A stretch of DNA of 64,000 bases from contig NW_025064890.1 of the NCBI RefSeq assembly GCF_019112545.1, forward strand, positions 895,818 through 959,817, written 5' to 3'. Positions 48,583-60,045 of this stretch are shown here, in pieces (the stretch's first letter is position 1; the number at the start of each line of letters is the position of its first letter). Origin of the DNA: Guyanagaster necrorhizus. Lineage: Eukaryota > Basidiomycota > Agaricomycetes > Agaricales > Physalacriaceae. The notes beneath the pieces are model-generated. The model saw nothing but the letters and a program-made list of their open reading frames with translations, was not told where the DNA came from and ran no database searches. The position numbers and the translations under genes are program-made.

Positions 48583-48839
48583 ATGTCTGCTCCAGAAACT
48601 GCTACCAAATTCTCTTCTCCCTCTTTCGCCTCTGTTGGTGGACAACAAGTCGCTGGCCGCTCCTCCAGGCAGGCTGCTGCGCCCGCTAAGGAGGCCTTGA
48701 AGCTCCGTTTGGACCTGAACCTCGAGGTTGAGATTGCCATCCAAGCCAAGGTCAACGGTGACATCACCTTGTCGCTCCTGTGAGTATATGCTAATGCATT
48801 CGCTGTGGACTGGGCTGATTTTTGGCGTCTAGCTCTTAA
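48583..48839 (+). CDS. Micro-gene family, copy 2 (67 aa)
   Basis: Longest member. Exon 1 is 48583-48779. The intron 48780-48832 (GTGAGT...GTCTAG) leads to a 7-base exon 48833-48839 (CTCTTAA), giving the end LLS instead of LLE. The N-terminus MSAPETATKFSSPSFASVGG and the Ala-rich linker (QAAAPAKEA) vary relative to the siblings, while the C-terminal block is identical. Its 3' flank, including a probable 3' UTR intron and the motif GTACCGTTGT (about 49009-49018), resembles that of copy 3 (57738-57747). Copies 2 and 3 therefore look like a segmental duplication that includes the 3' region. Function unknown. Confidence 0.75.
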
Positions 48840-49295
48840 AAGTTGCATATGAATGTAGTTCGCCTGTAGGTCTGTAGGGCCTCATTCCAGGTAAGTTCTT
48901 GCTTATTTTGTTTGTCGGATTCGTTCCTGATGACTCTGCCGTAGAACAGCTTATGCCTGGTGGCGAGAGGATTGAATTAGCTGAAGACGTTATATGTGAA
49001 TGAAAGTGTACCGTTGTTACGCGTAGCTTAGCAGTCGTGAATCCATTCTTGTCCATAGCATCCATTTTTGTGAGACTGGGAAAGATTCCGGGTCAAGCTA
49101 GGTGTGCAGCAGGCGAACGATCTTTATCATCAGATAAGTTGGTCTCGAGACATGGTTCCAAGCTTGAGATGCTGTTGCAACGTAGCCGTCATAAAACCAG
49201 ATGAAGTCCAACAGTGAGGATGTACTGGGTCGTGGGTGCTGTGTCGAGCATAGAAGTTGGTGGAAGAGTGACTGATGAGTTTCAAATGATCGATC

Positions 49296-49296
49296 A

Positions 49297-49327
<31 letters not shown>

Positions 49328-49328
49328 T
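49296..49328. repeat. CGA trinucleotide microsatellite
   Basis: About ten near-perfect units of ACG/CGA downstream of micro-gene copy 2. Confidence 0.9.
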
Positions 49329-49396
49329 ACCACGACCACGGCTAACGGGCTCTACCAACAGACTGGTAGGAACTTTATGCCATCGTGCCAGAGCAT

Positions 49397-49594
49397 TTAA
49401 CCATTGCAAGACGAGTCAGTAATGAGTACCTCTGACATGATAACGACAAGCGTATACCTCACCGCATCAACAGCGCAACCCACTGCGTACTCGTCCATCG
49501 TACCTTGTCCTGGTAAGACGCGATGTCCCACTCCTTGCTCCTCACTATCATAACTTCGAAGGTCATCATTCTCCTCCGTGAATCGATAATCCAT
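49397..49594 (-). CDS. Small hypothetical ORF (65 aa)
   Basis: ATG-started acidic frame (MDYRFTEENDDLRSYDSEEQ) with no known motif. A GTACTCATT donor-like site lies near its end, so it might be an exon. Weak support only. Confidence 0.2.
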   Translation of the reverse strand: MDYRFTEENDDLRSYDSEEQGVGHRVLPGQGTMDEYAVGCAVDAVRYTLVVIMSEVLITDSSCNG

Positions 49595-51219
49595 GTTTCT
49601 CTATTTTGGTGCTCGACATGGTGCACTGAACTTGCACCCCAAGGAGATTTATCATGACCAGCGGTCGCTCACACGAAACCTGGCAGAGGGTAAATGGTAC
49701 AGGAAAGGACGTGTATAGTACGTGTCGCCAATGATTACCTCTTCAAGTTCTATCTCTGAGCCTTGGCAGTAGGAATTTCCTTCTGTGCTTCGCAAAGCTG
49801 TTGTTTCCAATAACGCCCGACGCTGTCAACGCAGCGGTTAATTGTCCAGGTCCACAGAGCAGTTTGCCAATGTCATTCTTGCAGAACAGATGTATCCCAT
49901 TGGCAGCCTATTATTATGTATGTATGCACTCAAATGAGCCTTGCAGTGATTCTACTTTACCGCCGCCGCTGTGCCCCACGGCTAGAGTGCTCCCTGACGG
50001 GTCGTGTTCGTTGCACCGTCTGCCAAGACCGAATTTGTTCTACCGTTCCTACAAGAACACTTCAATCTCGATTTTGTGAAGATTGCGGTCAATGCACGAC
50101 GACTGTGGCGTGCTTGCGCCAGAGGGCAATCGTGGAGGTGGATGGACATCTTTATAAAGAAGTCTCGTTATACCGGCCTTCTTGGCCTATCCGTGATGGA
50201 AAACACGCTGAATTATTTCAATGGTAACCTCTTTGAAGAAATATTGGGAATTTTGCTCATATACTGGACAGAATTCCTTGTTCGCATGGCTGCTGTTGTT
50301 TCTTAATGATCTAACGCTTCAAGCGATAACCACAAACGCGCGTCTTTTCTACCACTGTACATTCACCGGCATCGTATTTACGCTAACCCCTATTTAATCG
50401 ACAATCAAGTTCACAATCTAAAGTTCTACTCCAAGGAGAAATCGGTGTTTCGTACACTTGTTTTGCCCGTCCCCTCAGACTGAAGTAATCGAGTCAATTT
50501 ACTGCATTTTACATGCGAACAATCACTTTCTGTAATACATTTGCAAATGCATAAGTCTTTATCTGTTTCTTCAATACTTATTAGACAAGTCAACGAAACG
50601 CGTAGGAGCAAGTGCGAAAATCTTTGTTGCCACCGTCGTCAATAGTAGCTCTGTAACCGACCATGACGCCTTTGACTACCAAGCGAGGGACCAGGGAACC
50701 AGTTCGACCTTCCTGTCGAGCGTAGCACTAAGGCTAAAGGATGGATATCCAAACTTTTAGGCATCATACTCTGGACGTTTTGTCCAGGACATCGCTTGAC
50801 GCGTGGCGAACCCGCGGGTGCCTTCATGGCTTGTTAGTTGTATCTCATGCTCTTCCGTGGCGCCTTTCAGGTTATCTGAAAATTTACTGTTACCCACAAT
50901 GGCGGGTCATCATTCGCCATAATGAGCAGTTGTTATGTTTCAGACAGGGCGTGTATCAATGAAAGCAGGGCGTAAATGAGAGTACAACACGACGCCGAGC
51001 AAGGAAGCGATGTATAAACAAGACACAAAGAGACATGAAGGATGGACGAAGAGACGTCAAGAACATCAAGAGTTATACGCTTTGGCATACGACAATTTGA
51101 AAGATCAAGAGAAACAGCTCCTTCTTGATGTTCTGTTCCCCTGTTATCGTGTTGTAAGCCTGGAGGTCAACAAGATCAGCAAAAGCGAAGAGTAAAATTG
51201 CGAAAGAAGGGTACCGTGT
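49595..51219. other. Gene-poor stretch
   Basis: About 1.6 kb without a supported gene. Overlapping plus-strand frames near 49916-50306 include a Cys-rich piece (CTVCQD...CEDCGQC) suggestive of a metal site, but there is no consistent start or family. The frame 51010-51195 is Lys/Glu/Gln-rich and unassigned. Confidence 0.35.
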
Positions 51220-51657
51220 TCAGACGGAAGGGTCTCTGAAGCCCTGGCGACAAGCAGCCTCATCGAGTCGATGGTGGAAGAGAACTTGTTGGAGGTGTCG
51301 CTCGTAAGACACCTCGTCCTGGATATCCACCCCCAGCTTCGCAGTGATCACCAAGAGGTAGAAATAAGTGGAAAAGCCGCCGGTGGGGATTGTGAAGAGC
51401 ACCCTGTACTCCCAGCAGCTGTTCCCCTGGATGTTCGATATGGAAAAATGCGCCCACCCATTCTCCTTCGCGGTGGGCTCAGGGTCGGCAGGCAACTGGA
51501 AATGCCCTTCAAAAGCAAGTTGGGCTTTATTAGGATGGCCATGAGTGATAATTTCATGAAAACGAGGCTGACGGACCGCGGACACCAGCACTGGCGATGG
51601 GTGAGGTCAGAATCGTTAAGGTCGAAGACGTAAAAGAGCAACTTACTTGGAAGACAT
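51220..51657 (-). pseudogene. Partial, frame-broken copy of the CytB-like gene
   Basis: The minus strand retains an ATG at 51657 (MSSK, as MSHK in the intact relative), followed by a GTAAG donor. It then has a stretch homologous to the C-terminal half of the gene at 53454-54177: ENGWAHF...GNSCWEYRVLF and LLVITAKLGVDI. The middle third, equivalent to the first long exon of the relative, is missing. Similarity near the C-terminus jumps frame (the equivalent of IDSMRLFV falls in another frame), so the copy is broken. A conserved upstream block survives at 51820-51862. I infer an inverted duplicate that lost an internal segment. A working product is not expected. Confidence 0.65.
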
Positions 51658-51819
51658 TGTGAGACAGAAGATGAGTGTGGAGGAGACTTGGGAGGGGGTG
51701 AGGGCACAAGAGACGGGAGCATGCAATAGAGTAAACGGCCGAAGGATGCTAAGCCCCTTGAGAGAAGATGCAGTTAAGGTCATTCAGGTCAGTGAGACTC
51801 TGACAGTACGATTCCGAGT

Positions 51820-51862
51820 CCATCTGACCATCATTCATAATGTCGGTAATCTCTGTTCATGA
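51820..51862 (-). promoter_or_regulatory. Upstream block shared with the CytB-like gene
   Basis: Reverse complement contains CTCATGAACAGAGATTA and then ATGGTCAGATGG. It matches 53288-53329 with few changes and lies upstream of the pseudogene start, in corresponding orientation. Confidence 0.6.
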
Positions 51863-52953
51863 GCCAGCGGTTTTCTAAACTCTAGACTCTGAAGGCCTCA
51901 AAGATGGTATCTGCGGAAATATTGGCCAGCTTAGTACGCAAAGGAAACTCCAAAAGGAGTGATGACTAGACGTTGTGGAACGTATCCACGAGCCTGTACA
52001 ACAGAAATTAATATTGATCAGGAGACAAAGTAGCCATATTTCCGCCCACGTCGGCATCGTTCCATGGTTTCTAGGTCAAAGCATATCGGCGCAAAAGTAG
52101 AGTCGAAAGCTCTTCTTGAACAGGGAGGCCAGCCACATTTTCTGTCGTTTGAAACTCAGAATTATGTTCTTCGATGCTAGTGTGACAAGGCTTGGGAAAT
52201 CGAAGTCAGTCGGAGAACGAACGAAGAGAAACCCCGACTTGAACGTGAACAATTACAATACCGTCTAAACCAGTTCCAGAGAGTCTGGGCATCGTTAGGC
52301 CTTTGGTACGCGCCATACCATGCGCATAATTTGACGTTTGGACCGGTGTTTTAGAAATATGGCGAGAGGTCTATCAACATGCCGATATATAACTCCGAGT
52401 GGGTGCAGCTCAGAAGGCAGGGCACAGAGAACGCGCCTCGACCATACTAAGCATTCCGGTAGTAGCGAAGGTACGCGTATTACCCTTTTGTACCTACACG
52501 ACGAGTAGTGAACAGAATACGTCCTGAGTAGTGGCCGATTCGGATCCCAGAAATTGGCCTAACACCACTGCTGATGGAGGTGGATCCTGCGATACTTCTC
52601 TTGTGGTAAGTGGTATTATGTGTACCAAAGCTATGCCATAGAAATTCAGAAAACCATCGGAAAGACGTTGGTACTGGCACAAGGTCCCAATCAGGCAGCC
52701 TGGTCAGCAACATTGACGTGATGGTCATACGCTCTGGCCACAGAATACAGTGATGATGATGTGCACGAAGTAAGTACTCGACGGCTCGGATGACATAAGG
52801 AGCTATTTTAGCTTCAAAGACGCGTATCGTGAGAATATCACTCTCAGAGCTCTGCCTGTGGTTCTGGTAACTCTAGTATTATTCCTTGGCCTTGTATCCT
52901 AATTTCCTAAATGCCGATTCCAAAAGACAAGCAAAACCCTGATATAGAACGGT

Positions 52954-53268
52954 CTATTCATCTGGCTTGTTGATATTTTTCTCTGAGTCGCCAGGATCAA
53001 GCTTCATACCATGGTCTAATAAATGCATATGACAGTGTACCAAGGGTCCTTCAATATAAAGACATTTCTGAAGGGGTTTTGGACTCTGGGTCCGAGTCGG
53101 CAATATTATCTCAAGCAATAGTCGGGATTTTTCTCCACCACGCATTCTCTCGAGGTTCGTCTCCTTGTTTAAACATGAATTTTCGGCTATATTTATCCAC
53201 CGATGTGCTTTACCCTTTATTTTCGTAAGCCGTTCAATGCTGTCTCTGAATCCCATCCCTGACGCCAT
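52954..53268 (-). CDS. Hypothetical ORF (104 aa)
   Basis: ATG-started basic frame (MASGMGFRDSIERLTKIKGK) divergent to the CytB-like gene. No family, membrane helix or signal peptide seen. Open-frame evidence only. Confidence 0.2.
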   Translation of the reverse strand: MASGMGFRDSIERLTKIKGKAHRWINIAENSCLNKETNLERMRGGEKSRLLLEIILPTRTQSPKPLQKCLYIEGPLVHCHMHLLDHGMKLDPGDSEKNINKPDE

Positions 53269-53287
53269 TTGAGAAAATTCATCGCCT

Positions 53288-53329
53288 GTTCATGAACAGA
53301 GATTATTGACATTTTGAATGGTCAGATGG
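53288..53329 (+). promoter_or_regulatory. Conserved block upstream of the CytB-like gene
   Basis: Contains the palindrome TGTTCATGAACA, about 125-165 bases before the ATG. It is shared in inverted orientation with 51820-51862. Conservation after the pseudogene decayed could mean either a recent duplication or a regulatory site. Confidence 0.55.
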
Positions 53330-53453
53330 ACTTGACCCCTCATCGCATCGCCTATACAACTCTTGCTTGTGCCAGTCTCTCATCCAGAGCGCAGAACAGC
53401 GCCTCCCGAGTTTTCCCCAAACTCGTCTATAGGCTACCGCAACCTACTCCATA

Positions 53454-54177
53454 ATGTCCCACAAGTCGCTCTTTCGGCTCTCTAATGCTGAAGGTTCTGT
53501 ACTCACTCACTGCCAGAGCTAATTGTCCGTCTGCCTTACTTTCTCATTTGGAACCCCTACTCATCGTCATTCGTATGCAGCCGAGGCCGCCTTCGATGTC
53601 GTTATCAAGTTGCGTGAAGATCTTCGGTCCACCTCTGTGCAGATTCTGCATTTCACTGACCATTACGTTCATCTGGATCCGAAATCTTTCGACTGGAGCG
53701 GTTTCAAAGCCGCCATCGATAAATACACTGGCTCCGACCTCAGCTTTGACTTGTACAAGACCACGACTATATCCCAGTCTGATGCGACAGTGGACCGTAA
53801 TGGTCGACAAGATCGCTCAATTCCTCCTCCAGGCCCTCGGTGTCGTAGCAGACCTAAACGAGTTGACGAGGACCATCGATATGACCTTTACCAACTTGAA
53901 GTCTGCAAAGAAGAATGGATGGGCCAATTTCTCCTCGTCCAGTGTCCAGGGCAACAGCTCCTGGGAGTACAGGGTGTTGTTTGCACTCCCCAATGAGGAC
54001 GTGCATGAAACCGCTTTCTACAGCTTGGTGACCACCATCAAGTTGGAGGCGGACATCGAGCATGAGGAGTCTTGGTGGGGTCTTCAAAGCAGCATAAAGA
54101 AGAACTTCTCTGCCATCATCGACTCGATGAGGCTTTTCGTTGTCAAAGGCTTCAAGGACCCTCGGACTGCCGCCTGA
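53454..54177 (+). CDS. CytB-like pore-forming protein family member (volvatoxin-like), with a possible frame break
   Basis: Resembles the Cyt/CytB-type fold known from bacterial Cyt proteins and mushroom volvatoxins, which insert into membranes. Exon 1 (53454-53493) gives MSHKSLFRLSNAE. An 87-base intron ends TATGCAG at 53580. The next part reads AFDVVIKLREDLRSTS and FDWSGFKAAIDKY, with helices then a strand. The C-terminal part carries VDKIAQFLLQALGVVADLNE, NGWANF, GNSSWEYRVLFALP, FYSLVTTIKLEADI and a final helix to the TGA at 54177. The two parts are in different frames. The switch falls between about 53795 and 53815, where no normal-sized intron fits. Either a one-base error in the assembly or an inactivating frameshift is possible. 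No signal peptide. Family assignment is from memory of fold-level patterns. Confidence 0.6.
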
Positions 54178-57100
54178 ATGTGGCCTACTAGGTACTTTCG
54201 ATTCAAAATTTTACCTTTCACCTTCACCACGCTCATTTGTCTTCAGGCATTAATATCGTTCTGTCTTGAACATCAGTATGGACCATCGACAGCATCCTTT
54301 CCTTTTTTTTGTTTGTTTCAACCTACCGTCGCCGCTCCTTACTTATACCTTCAATTTCTTTCCAGTTCCTACTCAGGTCTAGCATCTGTTTCATTTCTAG
54401 TTACTTTCGCTTACTACCATACATGAATCATGGACTTGGATTCGTATAGCTAGGTATGATTCATGGCGTACTCCTTTAGTCTGTTTGAAATACTCTGAGT
54501 GATTAAGAGTCACTTTCTTCCTCTGAGTGACAATAGCGCCCAACTTGGCGATGCGAGTAGCTAGGAAACGGTATCTTTGCACAATTTCAGCGGAAAGGAT
54601 AGAGGGACTGTCAGTCTTACGACGGACGTATATCCAGTCTGCGCAGCAAGGGGATGAAGAGGCGGATACGGGTCCATACTTGTGTTCGTTGCTCTTCCAG
54701 TCCGCAATGAGATAAGATTTCTAGCGCAAACAGTCCAATATGTGATTCTTCTTGTCACATAGAATAAATTCTGGCCCTTGAGAGGAAAGACGAGATGGAA
54801 CTAGGTCATTTGAACGAATTTTAGGCATTCCGGTAAGTTTCGACTGTTACGATAAGAGGAGATTACGATCTAAGTGAGTCCTTCTAGCACCTGCTATGAG
54901 GCTTCATCTGTGATGACCAACGTTAGCATTTATGAGAGTGTTTGATAATATTGTCCTAACCTGAACAACTGTAAAACCACAACCACAATTACGCTCAGTG
55001 TCGGCAATTTATGTACTGATGACTGATGATAAGAACCCGGAGCTTCCGAGTCCTTTGGCTCCTGTGTGGACCGATTTGACTTCTAGGACCAGGGAAGAGA
55101 CGGAAATAGGTAAAAGAGCCTGGGGATGGAGAGCGAGTAGGAGAAGCAGATCATTCTTCTGACATTATTGTCGATTATTCGTTCCTCAGCTGGATAGAGT
55201 GGACCCCGACGAAAGCGGCGTCTTGTATATGAGAAACCGAGGGGAGGCTGGGGAAACATCATTTGCATGTCATGGTGAACGCGTTGCCCAGTGGTCTTGG
55301 CAATGCGAACGATGTGTCCCCGGTCCAAATCAGACCAAGGGGACGTTCAGGGACAGCGATTGCGTTGGGCTCAGTATGTCTTCAATGGAAAGGACCAAAC
55401 TGCGCCCATCCTTCTGCTAATCCAAGCCTTCTTTGCGTCGTCGTCGTCGTCGGTATGGGAGTATTTCATAGAACCACAAGAACTTAATGAGCTCAGTCTG
55501 CGGTGTTTTCCATAGGTGGCGGTATTTTCATTTCTTCACGAGGAACTGGAGCGGTTGAAAGGCGTAAATTTTAGGCGCCCGCATGATAAGTAGTGACTCA
55601 CTCAAAACTGCTATGTAGCATCAATACGTTTACTAGAAGACATCTACTCTGGTTTCGGTCTTGTTCACCCGAGAACGCGCCAATTCAATTTATTGAATGC
55701 AAGCCGGGAAAATCAAGAGAACCGATATTGTGCTGCATCTGAGAGAATCAGTCAGATATCAGGATGGACCTCAGTGTGCCTATATTGATACGCGAGGTCT
55801 GTAGGTGAGTCTTTAGTGCCAGCCAGGCTTGTTTGCGCACAATAGAACGCACCAGACATGTCGTTACAGCTGAAACCAGTGACTTGAGATGTCCTTAGTT
55901 ACCAGAGGTCGGGTCAAGAAAAGAGAGGGCGATTTTTTAGAAAATATTGAACGTTGGTGATACTTGGTCTCGTCGTCGTCAAGATCGAGGGTGGACGCAG
56001 AGTGTAACGTCGATAATAGTGGGGCAGGTAGGCAGACAGTAGCATTACACGGGACACAGGAAAGAGTGGCTGAGTTTCAAATGATGACCAAGAGACTTAG
56101 GGTTGCTATCATTGACTTGAACACCATTCCATCAATAAGCGCATCAATTATCTACTGAAAAGTAAGGTCCATAACAGAACTACGCTTCCGTCGACGACAG
56201 CAGAACGCCCTTGTCCGATATCTATGTATTGCATGATACAACTATCGTAGAGATGCTACGTTGTGCTGATCCTGGCATACGAAAGGATTTATCACCGAAT
56301 ATTCAAGGATCTGCATCGAATATAGTCCTACGAGTCGTATATGTCGGTAGCCGAAGAAACAAGGAAGAACCGAATCATTTAGTCTTGGTAAGTAGTATTT
56401 CTTTCAGTTGATTGCCGGCAGGACAGACAGCCCCACCGGCCGGTATATGTTCTATACTGAGGTTAAATGGACTTTCACAATAAACCTCAGGTGAGAGACA
56501 GATACAAACTGATAGCTATCATCTTTGCGGACATCCCACACCGGTTCGTTCATTACCCCAAAACGAAGCATACACCGAAACACGAGCGCCTGGAATTCAG
56601 TTTTAAAATATCACCAAACTGCATGCCGACTTCAAGTTACTGCCTGCATTCCATAAAGTAAAGCTTCCTCGAACGCGTGTTCTCCATGCTTTGTGTTACT
56701 TCACTCTCCTCGGAACCATCGAATATGCGCTCGTCCCGCAATACATTTCACCTGCCTCGGTCGTTCTACTTACGACAACGAAGCCGCTACTCCCCGAAGT
56801 CTCTCGTTAGTTGCCTGGACGTCGGGTTTGCTGTCAGCTCTCTTCTCCTAACAATCAACCCAGAATTTTATCAAGGTACGAAGCTCAGCCGAACAAAAAA
56901 GAAACCAGTTACCGTACCTCAATTCTCGAAGCACAAGCTGTAACAGGTCCAGAATGCAGGTATCGGAACGCCGGACATCTACGGAACAGCTGAGGCAAAT
57001 GCTGCTTGAGCTCTTCCATGTTTGCTTCATACTCTAAGATTTTATTCTCTCGAACCGCCAAATGGGATGGGCAGACGCGTTATTTGCATCGGCTCGTATC

Positions 57101-57272
57101 ATTGACATCTAATTGTCCCCCCATACATCCAGTCATTTGTAGCAGCGCCCACCCCATATTACGACAACCGGGACGCATGTGGTGCGCTCCAATTTGATAT
57201 GCCTCCTCACCAGACAACCTTTACGTACCACAAGATTTCTTCCCTTCTCCCCAAAAGAGGCGACAGGACGCG
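54178..57272. other. Gene-poor stretch
   Basis: About 3.1 kb with only short frames in all directions. A CGT microsatellite lies at 55437-55452. Pyrimidine-rich sequence follows the CytB-like gene (54300-54420). No gene, RNA or element could be supported. Confidence 0.4.
55437..55452. repeat. CGT trinucleotide microsatellite
   Basis: Five consecutive CGT/GTC units. Confidence 0.85.
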
Positions 57273-57280
57273 CATAAAAG
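57273..57280 (+). promoter_or_regulatory. TATA-like box of micro-gene copy 3
   Basis: CATAAAAG, about 47 bases before the ATG, matching the position of the box in the other copies. Confidence 0.55.
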
Positions 57281-57319
57281 GATTCCATCCCAGCTAACAA
57301 ATCCTCAGCTTCAGCAATC

Positions 57320-57574
57320 ATGTCTGCCCCAGAAACTGCTACCAAATTCGCACCCACCGAAACCTCCTCTGTCCTCGGCGGACAAATCGTCGGTCGCAAC
57401 CGACAGCCTGCCGCACCCGTCAAGGAGGCCTTGAAGCTTCGTTTGGACCTCAACCTCGAGGTTGAGATCGCCATCCAGGCCAAGGTCAACGGCGACATCA
57501 CCTTGTCGCTCCTGTGAGTAGATCCCGATGCGTTTATCCCATGAACTAGCTGATTTCCGACGCGTAGTGAGTAA
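57320..57574 (+). CDS. Micro-gene family, copy 3 (66 aa)
   Basis: Exon 1 is 57320-57513. A 54-base intron (GTGAGT...GCGTAG) leads to a 7-base exon 57568-57574 (TGAGTAA) that completes LLE and stops. The N-terminus MSAPETATKFAPTETSSVLG and the linker NRQPAAPVKEA differ from the siblings by a few residues; the last 30 residues are the same. The upstream sequence (GGTGCGCTCC, AATTTGATATGCC, a CCCTTCTCCCC tract) resembles the region upstream of copy 4. Composition and splice sites are normal. Function unknown. Confidence 0.8.
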
Positions 57575-58949
57575 ATGCCTTCTCGGGCATGAATACGGCG
57601 GGGACGGTCAGTCATAGGATACCAGGTTAGCCTGAGTTTTTCTTGTCTTCGGGGATTAGTTGCTGATACCGTGTTCCATTGCTAGTCTGACTTCTCTGGT
57701 TCTTTGAGCGGGAGGGTGGATATCATGTGTGGAAAATTGTACCGTTGTCAATATTACGCCTAGTGCCCCAATCTATTCTTGACCAACCTAATGTGAAATG
57801 ATGAGAATAAGATCCTAGTCTCCATGCTATGACTTGGTATTGAGATGCAGGCGCTTTTGAGGGGTAGGTGTCGAAGATGGATGGCATTGAAAAAGATGTT
57901 GCAATAAGACTCCGCATAGGCATACAGAAAGGCGGACTCATACGTTCTTGCGATTACCGAGACTGAAATGGTTAGGCTCGATGCGTAACTTACCGGGACC
58001 CACGCCCCACCGCATTTAATGTCAAACATATATCTGCTTAATCCGAGCGTGTCTTCTTGTTGCAGTTGAGGACTAATTTGCTGTTATCTTCTTCCGGATA
58101 ACGTGCGAATCTATTTCTGCACCTTCCATGTACTGAATATCAGTCAAGTACAGGAACAAAGTGCCGGCATGGGACAGCGCAAGCTGATCCATGTTCGGAC
58201 GGGCAGCAAGACACAAAGCGCTACCAAAAGGAGTAAATTGACTCTTGCATGCAATAGATACGGGGACTCGGAAAAGTGAGATATCCAAGCGCTCTTTTGT
58301 CTGCCTCAAGCCGCCGAGTCGCCATGCCATACATAAATTGTTCTTATCGCAAGTCATATTTACCTTCATTTCGGGAGCCTAAAAAGTTGAAGATAAGCGA
58401 ATCTACCAGAAAAACGGTTCCTCAACATGCATTTAGAGGATGCGTAGAACAATTTGTCCGTCACCAAAGTAACAAGTAGAAAAACTTTGCAGTACGACAC
58501 TCACTGACAGAAAGCGAGATGTTTTGATAAAAGGGTCTCCCCCCCTTCCCCAAACCATCACTAGAATTGATACCTTAACAGCCGGCCATAGTATGATTGT
58601 CACGAAGATTTGCTCTGAGCTTGAGATGACGTCTCAATAACAGAAATCCAAGCGACACGCAACGAAGTCCTTCATTGCTGATGACTGAGGCACCCGTCTC
58701 TCAACAGTTAGGAACACCCAGTTTTGCTTACAGTCACATAAAGGGTTGAATGGTCAAACATGGATTGGGAAGCGACGCTACAAGTAATGGCACATCTGTT
58801 ACATCTCTTATCCACCATCAAAACATCGACGAGCACTACAGGTGCAAAGCGCTCAGTAAAACAACACCCGACGACGACGACGACGAAGCCAAGACTAACC
58901 TGATGAGTTATGACCAACCTTCCCGACTCAGTCAAGTACGACCGAAAGT
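57575..58949. other. Intergenic region with copy 3 3' flank and a microsatellite
   Basis: The first 200 bases match the 3' flank of micro-gene copy 2 in places. A CGA microsatellite lies at 58869-58887. No supported gene; open frames on the minus strand (57760-58029, 58073-58369) lack recognisable motifs. Confidence 0.4.
58869..58887. repeat. CGA trinucleotide microsatellite
   Basis: Six consecutive units, about 65 bases beyond the stop codon of micro-gene copy 4. Confidence 0.85.
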
Positions 58950-59202
58950 TCACTCACTATGTGTCAAAGTTTAGCCTGGTCCACCGGATAAACGCATCGG
59001 ATTATACTCACAGGAGGGAGAGAGTGATGTCGCCATTGACCTTGGCCTGGATGGCGATCTCAACCTCCAGGTTAAGGTCAAGACGGAGCTTCAAAGCCGC
59101 GGGAGGAGCAGCCTGGCGCTCGGAGCGACCGACGATTTGTCCACCGAGGACAGAGGAGGATTGGGTGGGTGCGAATTTGGTAGCGGTTTCTGGGGCAGAC
59201 AT
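58950..59202 (-). CDS. Micro-gene family, copy 4 (65 aa)
   Basis: Exon 1 is 59012-59202 (MSAPETATKFAPTQSSSVLG, linker ERQAAPPAALK). The intron 58957-59011 (GTGAGT...ACATAG) leads to the 7-base exon 58950-58956 (TGAGTGA), which adds Glu and a TGA stop. The protein is almost the same as copy 1 except for a two-residue insertion and small linker changes, so copies 1 and 4 are the closest pair at protein level. It points away from copy 5, about 1 kb to the right. Function unknown. Confidence 0.8.
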
Positions 59203-59232
59203 TGTTAAAGAATTTGCTGGTCGGTCAAGGTT

Positions 59233-59240
59233 CTTTTATA
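59233..59240 (-). promoter_or_regulatory. TATA box of micro-gene copy 4
   Basis: TATAAAAG on the minus strand, 31-38 bases before the ATG. Confidence 0.65.
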
Positions 59241-59588
59241 CGAGAGCGACGATTTCGAGGGGAGAAAATTTTTGGAGGCCCAGAGCTCTCGTGGGACATA
59301 AGGCATGTTGTAGTGTCAAATTAGGAGTCCTGTGCTGCACCACCTGTATTCGAGCTATCGTAAGCTTGCAGCAATGAACGTTAACTCTTACCGACCCAGC
59401 GCACGACAGACATCACACGTTGCATGAGAATGCTCTTCTTCTCCATGACAAAACTATACCTGGGTCGGACGCAGAGAGGTAAAAGAAGAGCGGTACGGAG
59501 AGAAACGGTGGTGGTGGCGGCTGGCGAAACTCGGGCTAATTTGTTGCAATAGGTCGATGAGCTTCGAACAATACCGAGGCAGGCTGAC

Positions 59589-59894
59589 TCACGAAACTGT
59601 CATCCCGTCGAAGGATCTTTTCTCGTCATAGCCCATTCTGAACGCACCGAATGCTGCTGCGTTTTTGATGTAAAAGATAACGAGATGGGGTGCGTCGAGA
59701 CGGAACGTCGCATTGGTATTTTCCAGAAATGTACTTTGGGGAATAAGATGTGCCTCGGGTACCGTTGCGCGGAATTGATGGCATATGAGTAGCAAAGTCG
59801 TGGATGGCGGTGAAGGATAATGATAGTTGTAAATCAAGCCGGGCCTTCCCACGATGTGCTTCGTGTGGAATTTTGGACCCATACATCTGGCCAT
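59589..59894 (-). CDS. Hypothetical ORF (101 aa)
   Basis: ATG-started frame between divergent micro-gene copies 4 and 5. Its second half (FRLDAPHLVIFYIKNAAAFG) has protein-like character. No family recognised, so it may be a remnant. Confidence 0.2.
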   Translation of the reverse strand: MARCMGPKFHTKHIVGRPGLIYNYHYPSPPSTTLLLICHQFRATVPEAHLIPQSTFLENTNATFRLDAPHLVIFYIKNAAAFGAFRMGYDEKRSFDGMTVS

Positions 59895-60045
59895 GGCAAA
59901 ATTGTGTATTACATCTCCATTACATCTATCTATGTTCAGAATGGTCCCTGGCTCCGAGTCGCAGACAGCGACTCTGCAGCATGTTTTTTATGGAATAAGA
60001 ACCGTTACGTAGTCAGTAACTTCTTGCAGCTTCGAGACGAAAACA

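Noticed and set aside
49098..49409. Minus-strand frame with a long arginine run
   Set aside because: The arginine run is a translation of the CGA microsatellite, and the rest shows no protein-like pattern.
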